From: Cyanobacteriota bacterium
GTDB lineage: Bacteria > Cyanobacteriota > Cyanobacteriia > PCC-6307 > Cyanobiaceae
Assembly: GCA_026389315.1 (NCBI GenBank)
Contig: JAPLIC010000065.1
Coordinates: forward strand, 1 to 64,000
Length of the DNA: 64,000 nucleotides
Direction: 5' to 3'
Each line of letters opens with the position of its first letter. Position 1 is the first letter of the stretch. Made by a program: the position numbers and the translations under genes. Below the pieces are notes generated by a model, which did not search any database, was not told where the DNA came from, and saw only the letters and a program-made list of their open reading frames with translations. This document shows positions 1-8,339 of the stretch, piece by piece.

Positions 1-109
1 CTTCTTCTCTTGGAGTTTTGAAACTCTTTGTTGCCCATCCCAGAAACCTCGTTGGCCCACTGTCGCAATCAGATCTGATTGAGTAATGATAGCCATGATT
101 CCGCCAGAA

Positions 110-376
110 TCAAGTCCACTTAGCAATTTTCGAGGTGCCCTTAATGTGAAACGTCACGTCAATCATATGCAGGAAATAGTTCGCAAAATACTCCTTAATC
201 ACATAGCCTTTGTAACCACAACAAATGATAAAATCCGTGATGCCATTATGGCTATATAGTTTTAAGATATGCCAAAGTATCGGTTTGCCACCGATCTCGA
301 TCATCGGCTTGGGTTTGAGGTGCGTTTCCTCGCTGATGCGGGTGCCGAGGCCACCGGCGAGAATTACGGCTTTCAT
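110..376 (-). pseudogene. rfbF: N-terminal fragment of an RfbF-type glucose-1-phosphate cytidylyltransferase
   Basis: The frame begins with [13 protein letters not shown] and continues with [15 protein letters not shown], the nucleotide-binding start of sugar-1-phosphate nucleotidyltransferases. [20 protein letters not shown] is typical of the CDP-glucose branch that makes 3,6-dideoxyhexose precursors for surface polysaccharides. Similarity stops near residue 75 (DVTFHI), and a stop follows at about residue 88, against roughly 255 residues for the family. Beyond the stop, a different frame stays open to the window edge but does not look like the rest of RfbF. This is therefore a truncated gene, possibly at a deletion junction. 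The start at 376 is preferred over 388 because MKAVILAGG is the family start. It lies 8 bp downstream of the ABC transporter gene on the same strand. Confidence 0.7.
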
Positions 377-384
377 CAGTGCAA

Positions 385-2214
385 TCAAGATGGGGTGGTT
401 GAGGTTTGGCCCTGAAGGGCCATGGTACGGAAGCCGCTGTGGCTGGAGACAAGCTCTTCATAGGGGCCAATGCCAGTGATGCGTCCCTGCTCGAGGACCA
501 CAATCCGGTCGCAATTGCGAACTGTGGAGAGCCGGTGGGCAATCAAGATCACCGTGAGGTCCCGGTCGAGCGCTTGAATCGCCTCCATCACCTCCGCTTC
601 GGTGCGGTTGTCGAGGGCGCTGGTAGCCTCATCAAGCACCAGCAGCTCGGCCTGGCGATAGAGCGCCCGGGCGATGCCAATGCGTTGGCGTTGGCCGCCA
701 CTCAGCCGTACCCCCCGCTCCCCCACCACCGTGGCATAGCCCTCCGGGCTGTCCTCAATCAAGGTGGCGATGCGGGCCTGCTCCGCCGCTTGCCGCACCT
801 GCCGGAAATCAATTTGCGCCTCCGGCACAGCAAAAGCGATATTAGAAGTGAAGGTAGCATCACTGAGATAGATCTGCTGGGGGACATGGGCCACCCGCCG
901 CTGCCATGCCGCCACCAGTCCCGGCGTGCCATGGAGATCAGCCCCATGCACAAATACTTTCCCTTGGCTGGGGGCCAGCAGGCCAAGGATCAGATCGCTC
1001 GTGGTGCTCTTGCCACTGCCCGTGCTGCCCACAAAGGCCAGTCGCTCGCCAGGCCTGATCGCCAGCTCCAAATTACGCAGCACCCATGGGCCCGTGCTGC
1101 TGTAGCGAAAGCTCACCCCAGCCAGCTGCAGCAATGGAGCCCCCGCTCGTGGAGGGGGCAGGCTGTGGACGGAGAGGGGCCGGTCTAGGGCGGGTGGCGC
1201 CTGTAGAAAGGGCTGCAGGCGCTGAAAGGAGGCCTGGTTGGCCTGAAGGCCGCTAATCGCACCGAAGCACTGCTGAAGCGGTTGCAGCAGCCGGTAGGCC
1301 CCCAGGGACAAGGTTCCCAGCAGGGGAAGCTGTTGCTCGATGCCCTGGCCTGAAGCCGCCAAGAAAAGGGAGAGGCCCACGATGAGCAATACTGCAAAAC
1401 CCTCGATGAGAAAGCGGGGCATCTGGGCCTTGGTGTTGATCGCGGCTCCTGCAAGGCGGTAGGCGCGGTTCCGGCTCCCGAAGGCCTCGAAAAAAAAGTG
1501 TTGGCTCTTATCCAGCAACACATCCCGGATGCCCCCCAGGCTTTCCTGGGCCACCTGCAGGCTGCTTTGGTAATTGCTGGTGTACCGCTCCCCATCGGCC
1601 CGCAGAGTCCCTCGCGTAAAGCGAAAAACCAGTCCATAAAACCCCGCCAGCAGGGCGAACACCGCCACCATCACCCCAGGGGCCAGGGCGATCAGGGAAG
1701 CGCCCAGGAGCATCACGATGGCAAGGTTCACCACCAACAGAAGGAGGCTCTGGATACTTCCACTTACCACATCCACATCCTTAGTGAGATAGCCGAGCAC
1801 ACTGCTGCTGTTGTGTTGCAGGTGCCAAGGAAAGGACTTCTGCAGCACGGCCGCAAACACCCGATCCCCCAGGTCGGCCCCCATCAGGGCCGCCAGGCGT
1901 AGCTGCATTTGGATCGTGACAACCCGTAGGGCAGTGCTCAGGGCCACCACGACCATGAAGGCCAGGCCGAGACCCAGCAGGAGATGCTGCTCAGGTAAGG
2001 CCCGCAGGGGCGCCGCCAGAGTTCCCAGGGCCTTGAGGCCCATGCTGGGGTTGGCCAGGAGCCGCAAGAAGGGCAACAGGGCTCCGAGGTTGACCACCTC
2101 ACCTGCCGCAGCCAATAGGCTCAACACCTGAAGCCAAAGCAGTTGACGGCGGCGGCGGGGGCTGAGGGCCTGCCAGAGCAGCCGCAGGGATGGAAGCCCC
2201 CGTAGTTTCAGCAT
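385..2214 (-). CDS. ABC transporter, fused permease and ATPase (MsbA/PglK-like flippase)
   Basis: This 609-residue half-transporter has about six hydrophobic segments in residues 20-320, followed by a nucleotide-binding domain. Walker A is GSTGSGKST at about residue 396, the signature is [15 protein letters not shown] near 503, and Walker B with the D-loop is [12 protein letters not shown] near 523. The H-loop sits in LIAHRLSTV. Such exporters flip lipid-linked sugars or lipids across the inner membrane. The neighbouring RfbF fragment and the Wzc/Wza genes suggest export of a surface polysaccharide or glycan intermediate, but the substrate cannot be read from the sequence. A 9-bp inverted repeat lies 12-51 bp upstream of the start and may affect expression. 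An antibiotic or peptide exporter is less likely in this context. Confidence 0.85.
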   Translation of the reverse strand: MLKLRGLPSLRLLWQALSPRRRRQLLWLQVLSLLAAAGEVVNLGALLPFLRLLANPSMGLKALGTLAAPLRALPEQHLLLGLGLAFMVVVALSTALRVVTIQMQLRLAALMGADLGDRVFAAVLQKSFPWHLQHNSSSVLGYLTKDVDVVSGSIQSLLLLVVNLAIVMLLGASLIALAPGVMVAVFALLAGFYGLVFRFTRGTLRADGERYTSNYQSSLQVAQESLGGIRDVLLDKSQHFFFEAFGSRNRAYRLAGAAINTKAQMPRFLIEGFAVLLIVGLSLFLAASGQGIEQQLPLLGTLSLGAYRLLQPLQQCFGAISGLQANQASFQRLQPFLQAPPALDRPLSVHSLPPPRAGAPLLQLAGVSFRYSSTGPWVLRNLELAIRPGERLAFVGSTGSGKSTTSDLILGLLAPSQGKVFVHGADLHGTPGLVAAWQRRVAHVPQQIYLSDATFTSNIAFAVPEAQIDFRQVRQAAEQARIATLIEDSPEGYATVVGERGVRLSGGQRQRIGIARALYRQAELLVLDEATSALDNRTEAEVMEAIQALDRDLTVILIAHRLSTVRNCDRIVVLEQGRITGIGPYEELVSSHSGFRTMALQGQTSTTPS

Positions 2215-2225
2215 GATGATGTAAA

Positions 2226-2265
2226 AGGTGGAATGTTTTTTAGACTACTAGCGAGGATTCCACCT
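2226..2265 (-). promoter_or_regulatory. inverted repeat in the leader of the ABC transporter gene
   Basis: AGGTGGAAT at 2226-2234 and its exact reverse complement ATTCCACCT at 2257-2265 are separated by 22 nt. Read on the minus strand, the repeat ends 11 nt before the ATG and is followed by TTTT. It could form a leader hairpin or be a protein operator. No function is proven. Confidence 0.4.
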
Positions 2266-2496
2266 GGCTCAAGGATGTCAGCAGGTTCGTTTCGCAGATG
2301 CACTGGTTTTTCTATAGGCGCTCCTGCTCTAACTTTCAGCAACAGCTCGTGAGACTCTTCGGGGGTTTTGGTCAAATGGATCAGGCGTTCGGGCTGGGTG
2401 TCCTCGCGGCTTAGGGGGGAGGTCTCCCTCCCAGGGCACTTCTGGATTTAAGGTGGATTTTGGCTATTGAGACACCAGATGTGGTGTGTGGGAGGG

Positions 2497-2562
2497 TCAG
2501 CTTTTGGCTGCCAGCCAGATGGGCAGCTCGGCCGGGCCATGAAATTTGTGCAGGGCGGCGGT
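2497..2562 (-). pseudogene. 3' remnant of a third Rpn/DUF4351 gene copy
   Basis: The last 21 codons read HKFHGPAELPIWLAAKS before a stop. This closely matches the C-terminal end of the intact neighbouring copy (DFTGPADLAAWLAAHT). The same 20-bp sequence that follows the other two copies, starting GAGACACCAG and ending TGTGGTGTG, lies 8 bp beyond the stop (2469-2488). This is therefore the tail of a deleted tandem copy rather than an independent gene. Confidence 0.7.
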
Positions 2563-2641
2563 AGAGCCGATCACCGGGGGCGGTTGGGTCGAGGTTCGGG
2601 CCTGTAGCTGTGGCACACGAGCCGGGCAGCGTGGCGAGCGT

Positions 2642-2754
2642 TGATTGGCGAAAAGATGCTGCGGCTTGGGGTTGGGGCTGCAGGCCGTGCGGGGGCTGGT
2701 GGGAGGAGGGCCTTGTTGGCGGCAGGAGGCTGGAGACACCAGATGTGGTGTGCC
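2642..2754. repeat. direct repeat of about 110 bp between Rpn gene copies
   Basis: This stretch recurs almost unchanged at 3717-3830. Each copy ends in the 20-bp GAGACACCAG...TGTGGTGTG element just past the stop of an Rpn gene copy; a third instance of that 20-bp element is at 2469-2488. The arrangement indicates tandem duplication of a unit made of the gene plus its flanks, about 1.07 kb long, with later deletions. Confidence 0.75.
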
Positions 2755-2760
2755 GGCCTC

Positions 2761-3687
2761 TCAGGTGTGGGCTGCCAGCCAGGCGGCCAGGTCGGCCGGG
2801 CCCGTGAAGTCGAGCAGGGCGTCGGCCAGGGCTTCCAATTGATCCACTGGTAAGGCCTGGATCTGGGCGGTGGTGGCGTCGCTCAAGGGACCGCAGCGGC
2901 GGTTGAGTTGGCGGAGGGTGACGGCTGCTTCACCTTCTTGGCGGCCTTCTTGGCGACCTTCTTGGCGACCTTCTTGGCGGCCTTCTTGGCGGCCCTCAGC
3001 AAGCCAGTCCTGTACCGCCCTGGTGTGGCGGATCTCTTCTCGGGGGATGCCGGCAATCACCATGATCTGTTCCTCGGTGAGCTGGGGAAACCGTTGCACC
3101 AGCATAGGCAGCACAACTGTTTCTAGATCTGGGCGGCAGGCCAGGATCTGCTGACTGCTGGCCGCCAGCTCGTTTTCGGGGCGCACCGGCAGTGTCAGGA
3201 GGTTGAGCAGGGGGTCGAGGTTGGGCTGCCGGCTCAGCTCCTCCAGGCTGATCCAATGCACCTCCTGCAGGAGCACCTTCAGAAGTCTGGGCATCTTGGT
3301 GGGGCCGAGGCTGATCCGGTCGTGTGGCGTGATCACTGCCACCTCTAGGTGCTCCACCTGCGGGTGACGCTGCGGGAACCGATAGGTCTGCGCCGCCAGG
3401 CGGTGCTGGAAACCCGGATCCTGGTGCATCTGCACCTCCAGCAGCACCACCGGGAACTCAGGGCTGCCAGTTTCAGCGCAGCCGGTGCTCTCTCTGGGCC
3501 ACAAAACACCATCAAGGCGATGGCTTAGCTCTTTGATCTCGAGGGCTTCAAAGCGGTAAAGCCGATCGCCGGGGGCACCTGGGTCGAGGCCCAGCGCGTT
3601 GGCGGCGGTAGCCGAGCCGGGTAACAACGCGCGGATCAGGTCAGGGGCGCTCTGGAAGACCCGGAAGTACCAGCGGTCGGTATTCAC
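2761..3687 (-). CDS. Rpn-family recombination-promoting nuclease / putative transposase (DUF2887 + DUF4351)
   Basis: The 308-residue product begins TDRWYFRVFQSAPDLIRALL, the usual start of DUF2887/Rpn-family proteins. It carries PD-(D/E)XK-like positions: Asp in HRLDGVLW near residue 58 and Glu-x-Gln in LLEVQ near residue 82. The C-terminal 60 residues match DUF4351 (VTLRQLNRRCG...LPVDQLEALADALLDF). A hydrophilic linker at about 231-251 consists of five GRQE repeats encoded by a 12-bp tandem repeat. The start is GTG at 3687. Rpn proteins are DNA endonucleases that stimulate RecA-independent recombination. This is the only intact copy among three tandem copies and may explain the local duplications. 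Confidence 0.8.
   Translation of the reverse strand: MNTDRWYFRVFQSAPDLIRALLPGSATAANALGLDPGAPGDRLYRFEALEIKELSHRLDGVLWPRESTGCAETGSPEFPVVLLEVQMHQDPGFQHRLAAQTYRFPQRHPQVEHLEVAVITPHDRISLGPTKMPRLLKVLLQEVHWISLEELSRQPNLDPLLNLLTLPVRPENELAASSQQILACRPDLETVVLPMLVQRFPQLTEEQIMVIAGIPREEIRHTRAVQDWLAEGRQEGRQEGRQEGRQEGRQEGEAAVTLRQLNRRCGPLSDATTAQIQALPVDQLEALADALLDFTGPADLAAWLAAHT
2933..2992 (-). repeat. 12-bp tandem repeat, 5 units, encoding GRQE repeats
   Basis: Five copies of CCTTCTTGGCG(G/A) lie head to tail inside the Rpn gene. The truncated sister copy has only two units at 4008-4031, so unit number has changed since duplication. The unit length keeps the frame. Confidence 0.9.
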
Positions 3688-3835
3688 AGGCAGCTGGTGA
3701 GGGAGCGGCGAGCGCTGGTTGGCGAAAAGGGTAGCTGCGGCTTGGGGTTGGGGCTGCAGGCCGTGCGGGGGCTGGTGGGAGTAGGGCCTTGTTGGCGGCA
3801 GGAGGCTGGAGACACCAGATGTGGTGTGCCGCCTG

Positions 3836-4487
3836 TCAGGTGTGGGCAGCCAGCCAGGCGGTCAGGTCGGCCGGGCCCGTGAAGTCGAGCAGGGCGTCGG
3901 CCAGGGCTTCCAATTGATCCACTGGTAAGGCCTGGATCTGGGCGGTGGTGGCGTTCGAGAGGAGGCCGCAGCGGCGGTTAAGCAGGCGGAGGGTGACGTT
4001 GGCTTCACCTTCTTGGCGGCCTTCTTGGCGGCCTTCAGCAAGCCAATCCTGAACGGCGCGGGTGTGGCGGATTTCTTCGCGGGGGATGCCGGCAATCACC
4101 ATGATTTGATCCTCGGTGAGTTCAGGAAACCGTTGAACCAGCATAGGCAGCACAACCGTTTTTAGATCAGGCCGCCTGGCCAGGATCTGCTGACTGCAAA
4201 CTGCCAGCTCGCTTTCAGGCCGCACAGGCAAGGTAAGCAGATTCAGCCAGGAGTCCAGGTTGGGCTCTTGGCTGAGCTTCTCCAGACTGAGATGCACCAC
4301 CTGCTGGTCCAGATACAGCTTCAGCGCTTGGATGGGGCCCAAGTTGAGGTAACTATGGTGGCTGGATCAACGGGTTTGGTGGATCCAGGCCCAGGACTGC
4401 GACAGCTGCTTTTGAGCCGGGAAGTAGCGAGCGGATTGGGTCCGGGGCGGTCTTGAACACCCGGAGCTACCAGCGGTCGGTGTTCAG
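3836..4487 (-). pseudogene. degenerate tandem copy of the Rpn/DUF4351 gene
   Basis: The 3' part (3836-4342, 168 residues) is about as similar to the intact copy as a recent duplicate would be, and it includes the DUF4351 end and two GRQE units. The 5' part, read from 4487, still gives NTDRW, a stop, then LRVF...APDPIRSLLPGS. The tyrosine codon after W is TAG, the start codon has become CTG, and roughly 100 codons including the predicted nuclease core are missing. A second stop lies at the deletion junction. It probably makes no nuclease. Confidence 0.8.
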
Positions 4488-4497
4488 AGGTTGGCGC

Positions 4498-6888
4498 TCA
4501 TTCCCGTTCGTCCAGCCAATGCATCAACCGCTTAGAGCTGGCCTTCAGGGTGGCGAAAGGTTTTTTCGGAGCCTTGCCATTGCGGCTGAGCACCGGCTTT
4601 TTGGCCTGACCAGCGACTTGATGGATGGCCTGATCGGCAGCTTCTCGGCGCTCGGACGCCTCCGCATAGGCCCCGTAGCCTCCCTTTTCACCATAGCCAT
4701 AGCCATAGCCATAGCCATAGCCATAGCCATAGCCATAGCCATAGCCATAGCCATAGCCATAGCGCTGGTTGCCGGAGCCCCGGCGTTCGGGCTGGTTGGC
4801 CAGGACCCCCAGCACATCCACGCCCGTATCTTGCAGCCGCTTCAGGGCTTGGGCTGGCAGATCCCGGTTCACCCGCGACAGCCCCACCAGGAAGATCAAG
4901 CCATCGAGATGCTCGGCCAGCAACACCGGATCGCTCAGCAACAAGGCCGGTGGGGTGTCGAAAATCACCAGGTCGTAACCGGGCAGTTGGCGGATCATCT
5001 CCACCACCACGCCGCAGCGTTCCGAGCTCAGCAGCTGGGTGGGATCCGGCGGCACGGGGCCGGCGGTGAGTAGATCCAACCCCTCCTCAATCGTTTGCAC
5101 CAAGTTTTCCAAAGCCAGCTGGGGATCGGTGAGCATGCTGGACAGCCCCTCCGTGTTGTCGGCCCCCAGGTAGCGGTGCAGCGTGGGCCGGCGCATGTCC
5201 GCGTCCACCAGCAGCACCCGCTGACCCATCTGGGCGAGGGTTTGGGCAAAGAGGGCTGTCGTGGTGCTTTTGCCCTCCCCCTGGCTGGACGAGGTGAGCG
5301 CCACCAGCCGCACCGGCTTGTCGGCCCGCAGCAGCCGGAAATTAGCGAAGAGGTTGCGCAGCGATTCCTTGATGGCAAATCGTTCGCCACCTCCCAGCAA
5401 CGCAACAGATTGGCTAACAGTGGCCCCTTCCCTTCCAGGCAGGTGGGGCACCACGCCAAGCAAGGGCACCGTGAGCCCATCACTGAGCTCCTTGGGGGTG
5501 TGGAACACGTGATCCAGGCGATCCCGCAGCAGGGCCAGGCCCGCCCCTGCCAGGGCTCCGAGCAGGGCTGAAGTCAGGAGATTCCTCGGCACGCTCGGCT
5601 TGACGGGCTTACGTCCGAATCGGGGCGGGGCCATCACCTTCCAAGGCACCGTGCGCTGGGCCACCTGCAGGCGGAAGCTCTCCCGCGCCTTGATGTATGA
5701 AGTGAGATTGTCGCGGGCCACCCCCAGCTGCTGCTGCAGGGCTTCGTATTGCTTCATTTGGGACGGATTCCCCTGGAACCGTCGCGACAGTTGCTCCTCT
5801 TGCATCCGAATTTCCGCCAGCTGCGAGCGGTTTTCGCTGAGGCTGGATTGGATCGCATCAAGCTCGCGGCGCTGCAGTAGCGGGCGCAACTTGTCGCGCT
5901 TGGCCCGCAGCTCCACCACCTGGGGCGCTTCTTCGGTGTAAGTGGCCTGTGCTTCGGCCAACTGCTTCTCGGCTTGGAGCAGATCCTGCAGCAGGTTGGT
6001 GACAGCCCCTCCTTCCATACTTTTCCCAGAGCCCTTCCCCGTGGCGCTCGCCTGGAGTGACCCACTGGCGCCTTGAAAGGGGGTGCTGTTGAGCTGGCCC
6101 CGCCGCACTGCCGCCGCCAGACCCTCCAATCGGGCCTGTTGCTGCTCCAATTCCTTGCGTTGGGTGCTCAGGCCTAGCTGTTGCCCCTTGATCGCCGCCG
6201 CCTGCTCCATGGGCTCCACAAAGCCCGTGCTTTGGCGAAAATCGGCCAGTTGGTTTTGCAGGGCCGTCACCCGGGCCTGCAGTTCCGGCGCCTGCTGATC
6301 CAAAAAGGCCAACCCCTGGGTGAGCTTTTCCTGCCGTTGCCGCAGCGAATAGACTAGATATTCCTTACTTATTTTCTCAAGAATGGTCTTGCCCTGGGCT
6401 GCGTCATCCCACTGCAGCGCGACTTCCAAGACCCCTGGATTCCCCATGCCCATCCCAGCCGCTGCCTTCGGAGCGGTAATGGTGGGGGCCAAAATTCCCT
6501 CGTTCAGGCCCAGGCTCTGCTCTATGGGGGCGAGCAACAAGGGGCTGGTGAGCACTTGAATCAAGGTGGAGGTGTTGGTGGTGGAGCCACCTGCCTGCAG
6601 GGCAAGGCTCTCGAGACCACCGCCCCCGTCCCCCAGGTCCCTGGAGCGATCCTGCGAATTGATCGGATCGGTTACCAACAACTTGAAACTGCCCTGAAAC
6701 ACCGGGTTGTGGACCCGCTGCCAGGCCGTATGCAGGGCACCTGCCAATAAAGTGGCCCCAAACACCGACATGGCCAGACGCTTGCGGCGCCGCAGAGCGC
6801 TAAGCAGCTCGCCGACTTGGAGGTCCTCCTGTTCAACAGCCGCAGAGGCTGGTGCGGCAGTGATGGCGTCGTTGCTGAAACCGTTCAA
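4498..6888 (-). CDS. wzc: Wzz/Wzc-type polysaccharide co-polymerase and tyrosine autokinase
   Basis: The 796-residue protein has a Wzz-like N-terminus with a membrane segment near 35-55, a long periplasmic coiled-coil region (about 180-400) and a second membrane segment near 440-460. A cytoplasmic BY-kinase domain follows. Walker A is SSSQGEGKSTTTALFAQTL near 530, Walker A' is LLVDADMRRPTLH, and Walker B is LVIFDTPPALLL. BY-kinases control chain length and export of capsular or exopolysaccharide through autophosphorylation of a C-terminal tyrosine cluster. Here that cluster is largely a run of 12 Tyr-Gly dipeptides (about 709-732) encoded by a hexanucleotide repeat. The start is TTG at 6888, as no ATG is in frame upstream. 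The export gene wza is divergent across 342 bp. Confidence 0.88.
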   Translation of the reverse strand: MNGFSNDAITAAPASAAVEQEDLQVGELLSALRRRKRLAMSVFGATLLAGALHTAWQRVHNPVFQGSFKLLVTDPINSQDRSRDLGDGGGGLESLALQAGGSTTNTSTLIQVLTSPLLLAPIEQSLGLNEGILAPTITAPKAAAGMGMGNPGVLEVALQWDDAAQGKTILEKISKEYLVYSLRQRQEKLTQGLAFLDQQAPELQARVTALQNQLADFRQSTGFVEPMEQAAAIKGQQLGLSTQRKELEQQQARLEGLAAAVRRGQLNSTPFQGASGSLQASATGKGSGKSMEGGAVTNLLQDLLQAEKQLAEAQATYTEEAPQVVELRAKRDKLRPLLQRRELDAIQSSLSENRSQLAEIRMQEEQLSRRFQGNPSQMKQYEALQQQLGVARDNLTSYIKARESFRLQVAQRTVPWKVMAPPRFGRKPVKPSVPRNLLTSALLGALAGAGLALLRDRLDHVFHTPKELSDGLTVPLLGVVPHLPGREGATVSQSVALLGGGERFAIKESLRNLFANFRLLRADKPVRLVALTSSSQGEGKSTTTALFAQTLAQMGQRVLLVDADMRRPTLHRYLGADNTEGLSSMLTDPQLALENLVQTIEEGLDLLTAGPVPPDPTQLLSSERCGVVVEMIRQLPGYDLVIFDTPPALLLSDPVLLAEHLDGLIFLVGLSRVNRDLPAQALKRLQDTGVDVLGVLANQPERRGSGNQRYGYGYGYGYGYGYGYGYGYGYGYGEKGGYGAYAEASERREAADQAIHQVAGQAKKPVLSRNGKAPKKPFATLKASSKRLMHWLDERE
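4691..4762 (-). repeat. hexanucleotide tandem repeat, 12 units, encoding (Tyr-Gly)12
   Basis: CCATAG is repeated 12 times without interruption (72 bp). On the coding strand this gives alternating Tyr and Gly codons in the autokinase tail. Perfect short repeats of this length are prone to slippage, and each step would add or remove one tyrosine without changing frame. Confidence 0.95.
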
Positions 6889-7230
6889 GAAATAATAGTT
6901 GCTACGGGACGATTAGCCAGGTACAGACCTGAGAGACAAAGAAGAAACATGAAAAGCATACTAGTCCTAAGGAAAAACCGGATTCAGGTCAGGCTAAATC
7001 TTCTATTATCCACAGGCACACTTCCAGAATGAAAGTTATGCAAGGGGCCCGAGCACTGCTCGAGGGCCACCGAACGTAACGAGGCGAACATATGACCAAT
7101 GTACGTTTTTGGCAACTGCTTCAACTGTCGGAAAAGCAAAGGCCAACCACATGCGCCGCCGACCCACCCCTGGCCGATCCGGGGGCAGTCCCGGTATTAT
7201 CCGCCCTTGACAGGCCCTTTCCCAGCAAAG
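6889..7230. other. divergent intergenic region between wzc and wza
   Basis: These 342 bp separate two divergent export genes and must hold both promoters. The sequence is more AT-rich than its flanks around 6900-7010, with a TATTAT on the plus strand at 7004-7009 that could be a -10 element. No convincing -35, operator or small gene was recognised. Confidence 0.4.
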
Positions 7231-8337
7231 ATGGATTTTCCCCGGCTGGGGCCTTGCCTGGCTCCCCTGCTCCTCCTCAGCCAGCTCAGTGCGCCCCTGC
7301 AGGCGGCCCCATCCCTGCAGCCAAACGCCAAACAATCTGCCGCTGAGCTCTCCGATTTCGACGCCTACATCCTCGGCGCCGGCGATCGGCTCGAACTCTC
7401 CTTTCTCTCCCCCTCCTACGCCAGCCTGGGCGGCAGCTTCGAGTTGCTCAACGACGGCAGCACCAGCCTGCCCATGGTCGGCTCGGTGGTGCTCGATGGC
7501 CTCACCGTGAACCAGGCGAACCGCTGGCTCACCAGCCTCTACCGCCGCTATCTGCGCCGCCCCGATGTCAACCTGCGGGTGGCCCAGCCCCGGCCCATGC
7601 AGGTGTCGGTGGTGGGCCAGGTGGAAAATCCCGGCATCTATGTGCTCAACCCCGGCGGCGAGGGATCCACGGTGGAGGGAAAAAGCGCTTCGATTCCTGG
7701 CCTGCCCACCGTGGTGTCGGCCATTCAGAAGGCCGGTGGCATCACCCTCAACGCCAACCTCAACGATGTGCGCCTCCAGCGCAAGCTCCCCGGCGACCGC
7801 AGCCAACTGCGGGAAACCCAGCTCAACCTGGCCGCCCTGTTGCAGAAAGGTGACAAACGCCAAAATCCCTTCCTCTTTGATGGCGACACGATCGTGATCA
7901 GCCGGGCACCCTCGCCTCCCCCCGATGAGGTGCTCGAGCTGGCCGCCGCCAACCTCTCCCCGTCCAGCATCACGGTGAACGTGGTGGGGGAAGTGAAAAA
8001 CCCGGGCCGGATCCAGCTCAAGGCCGGCACCCCCCTGATCCAGGCCCTCTTCGCCGCCGGTGGGGCCACCCCCATGCGGGCCAACCGCAACAATGTGGAG
8101 CTGGTGCGCATCAACCGCGATGGCACCGCCACCCTGCGCCGCTACGCCCTCGACTACAACCTGGGCGTGAGCGGCCCCCGCAACCCCCCCCTCCGCGATG
8201 GCGACAGCGTGATCGTGAACCGCAGCGTGCTCGCCTCCGGCAGTGATGTGCTCAACGTTGTGTCGCAACCCCTCACCGGCCTGGTGAGCATCTGGGCCCT
8301 GGTGAATACCATCCAGGACAACAACAACAACAACTAA
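7231..8337 (+). CDS. wza: Wza-type polysaccharide export outer-membrane protein (Poly_export + SLBB)
   Basis: Starting at the ATG at 7231, the product is 368 residues and begins with a signal-peptide-like stretch (LGPCLAPLLLLSQLSAPLQA). The Poly_export motif YILGAGDRLELSF follows near residue 47, and two SLBB segments (VSVVGQVENPGIYVL and VNVVGEVKNPGRIQL) lie further on. This is the periplasmic/outer-membrane channel that accepts polysaccharide from the Wzc/Wzy machinery. Upstream in-frame codons to 7099 are open, but they would bury the signal peptide, so they were not used. The gene ends in five Asn codons from an AAC repeat. The next gene starts 2 bp after the stop, so the two are almost certainly co-transcribed. 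Confidence 0.87.
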   Translation: MDFPRLGPCLAPLLLLSQLSAPLQAAPSLQPNAKQSAAELSDFDAYILGAGDRLELSFLSPSYASLGGSFELLNDGSTSLPMVGSVVLDGLTVNQANRWLTSLYRRYLRRPDVNLRVAQPRPMQVSVVGQVENPGIYVLNPGGEGSTVEGKSASIPGLPTVVSAIQKAGGITLNANLNDVRLQRKLPGDRSQLRETQLNLAALLQKGDKRQNPFLFDGDTIVISRAPSPPPDEVLELAAANLSPSSITVNVVGEVKNPGRIQLKAGTPLIQALFAAGGATPMRANRNNVELVRINRDGTATLRRYALDYNLGVSGPRNPPLRDGDSVIVNRSVLASGSDVLNVVSQPLTGLVSIWALVNTIQDNNNNN

Positions 8338-8339
8338 CC

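Noticed and set aside
2497..4487. insertion sequence or transposon
   Set aside because: No terminal inverted repeats, no target-site duplication and no DDE or HUH transposase; the repeats are explained by tandem duplication of Rpn genes.
4453..5073. plus-strand frame with a long Ile-Ala repeat that resembles a membrane helix
   Set aside because: The repeat is the antisense reading of the (Tyr-Gly)12 repeat of wzc.
7036..8268. 410-codon minus-strand open frame opposite wza
   Set aside because: Antisense to a clear SLBB export gene; composition is typical of a shadow frame.
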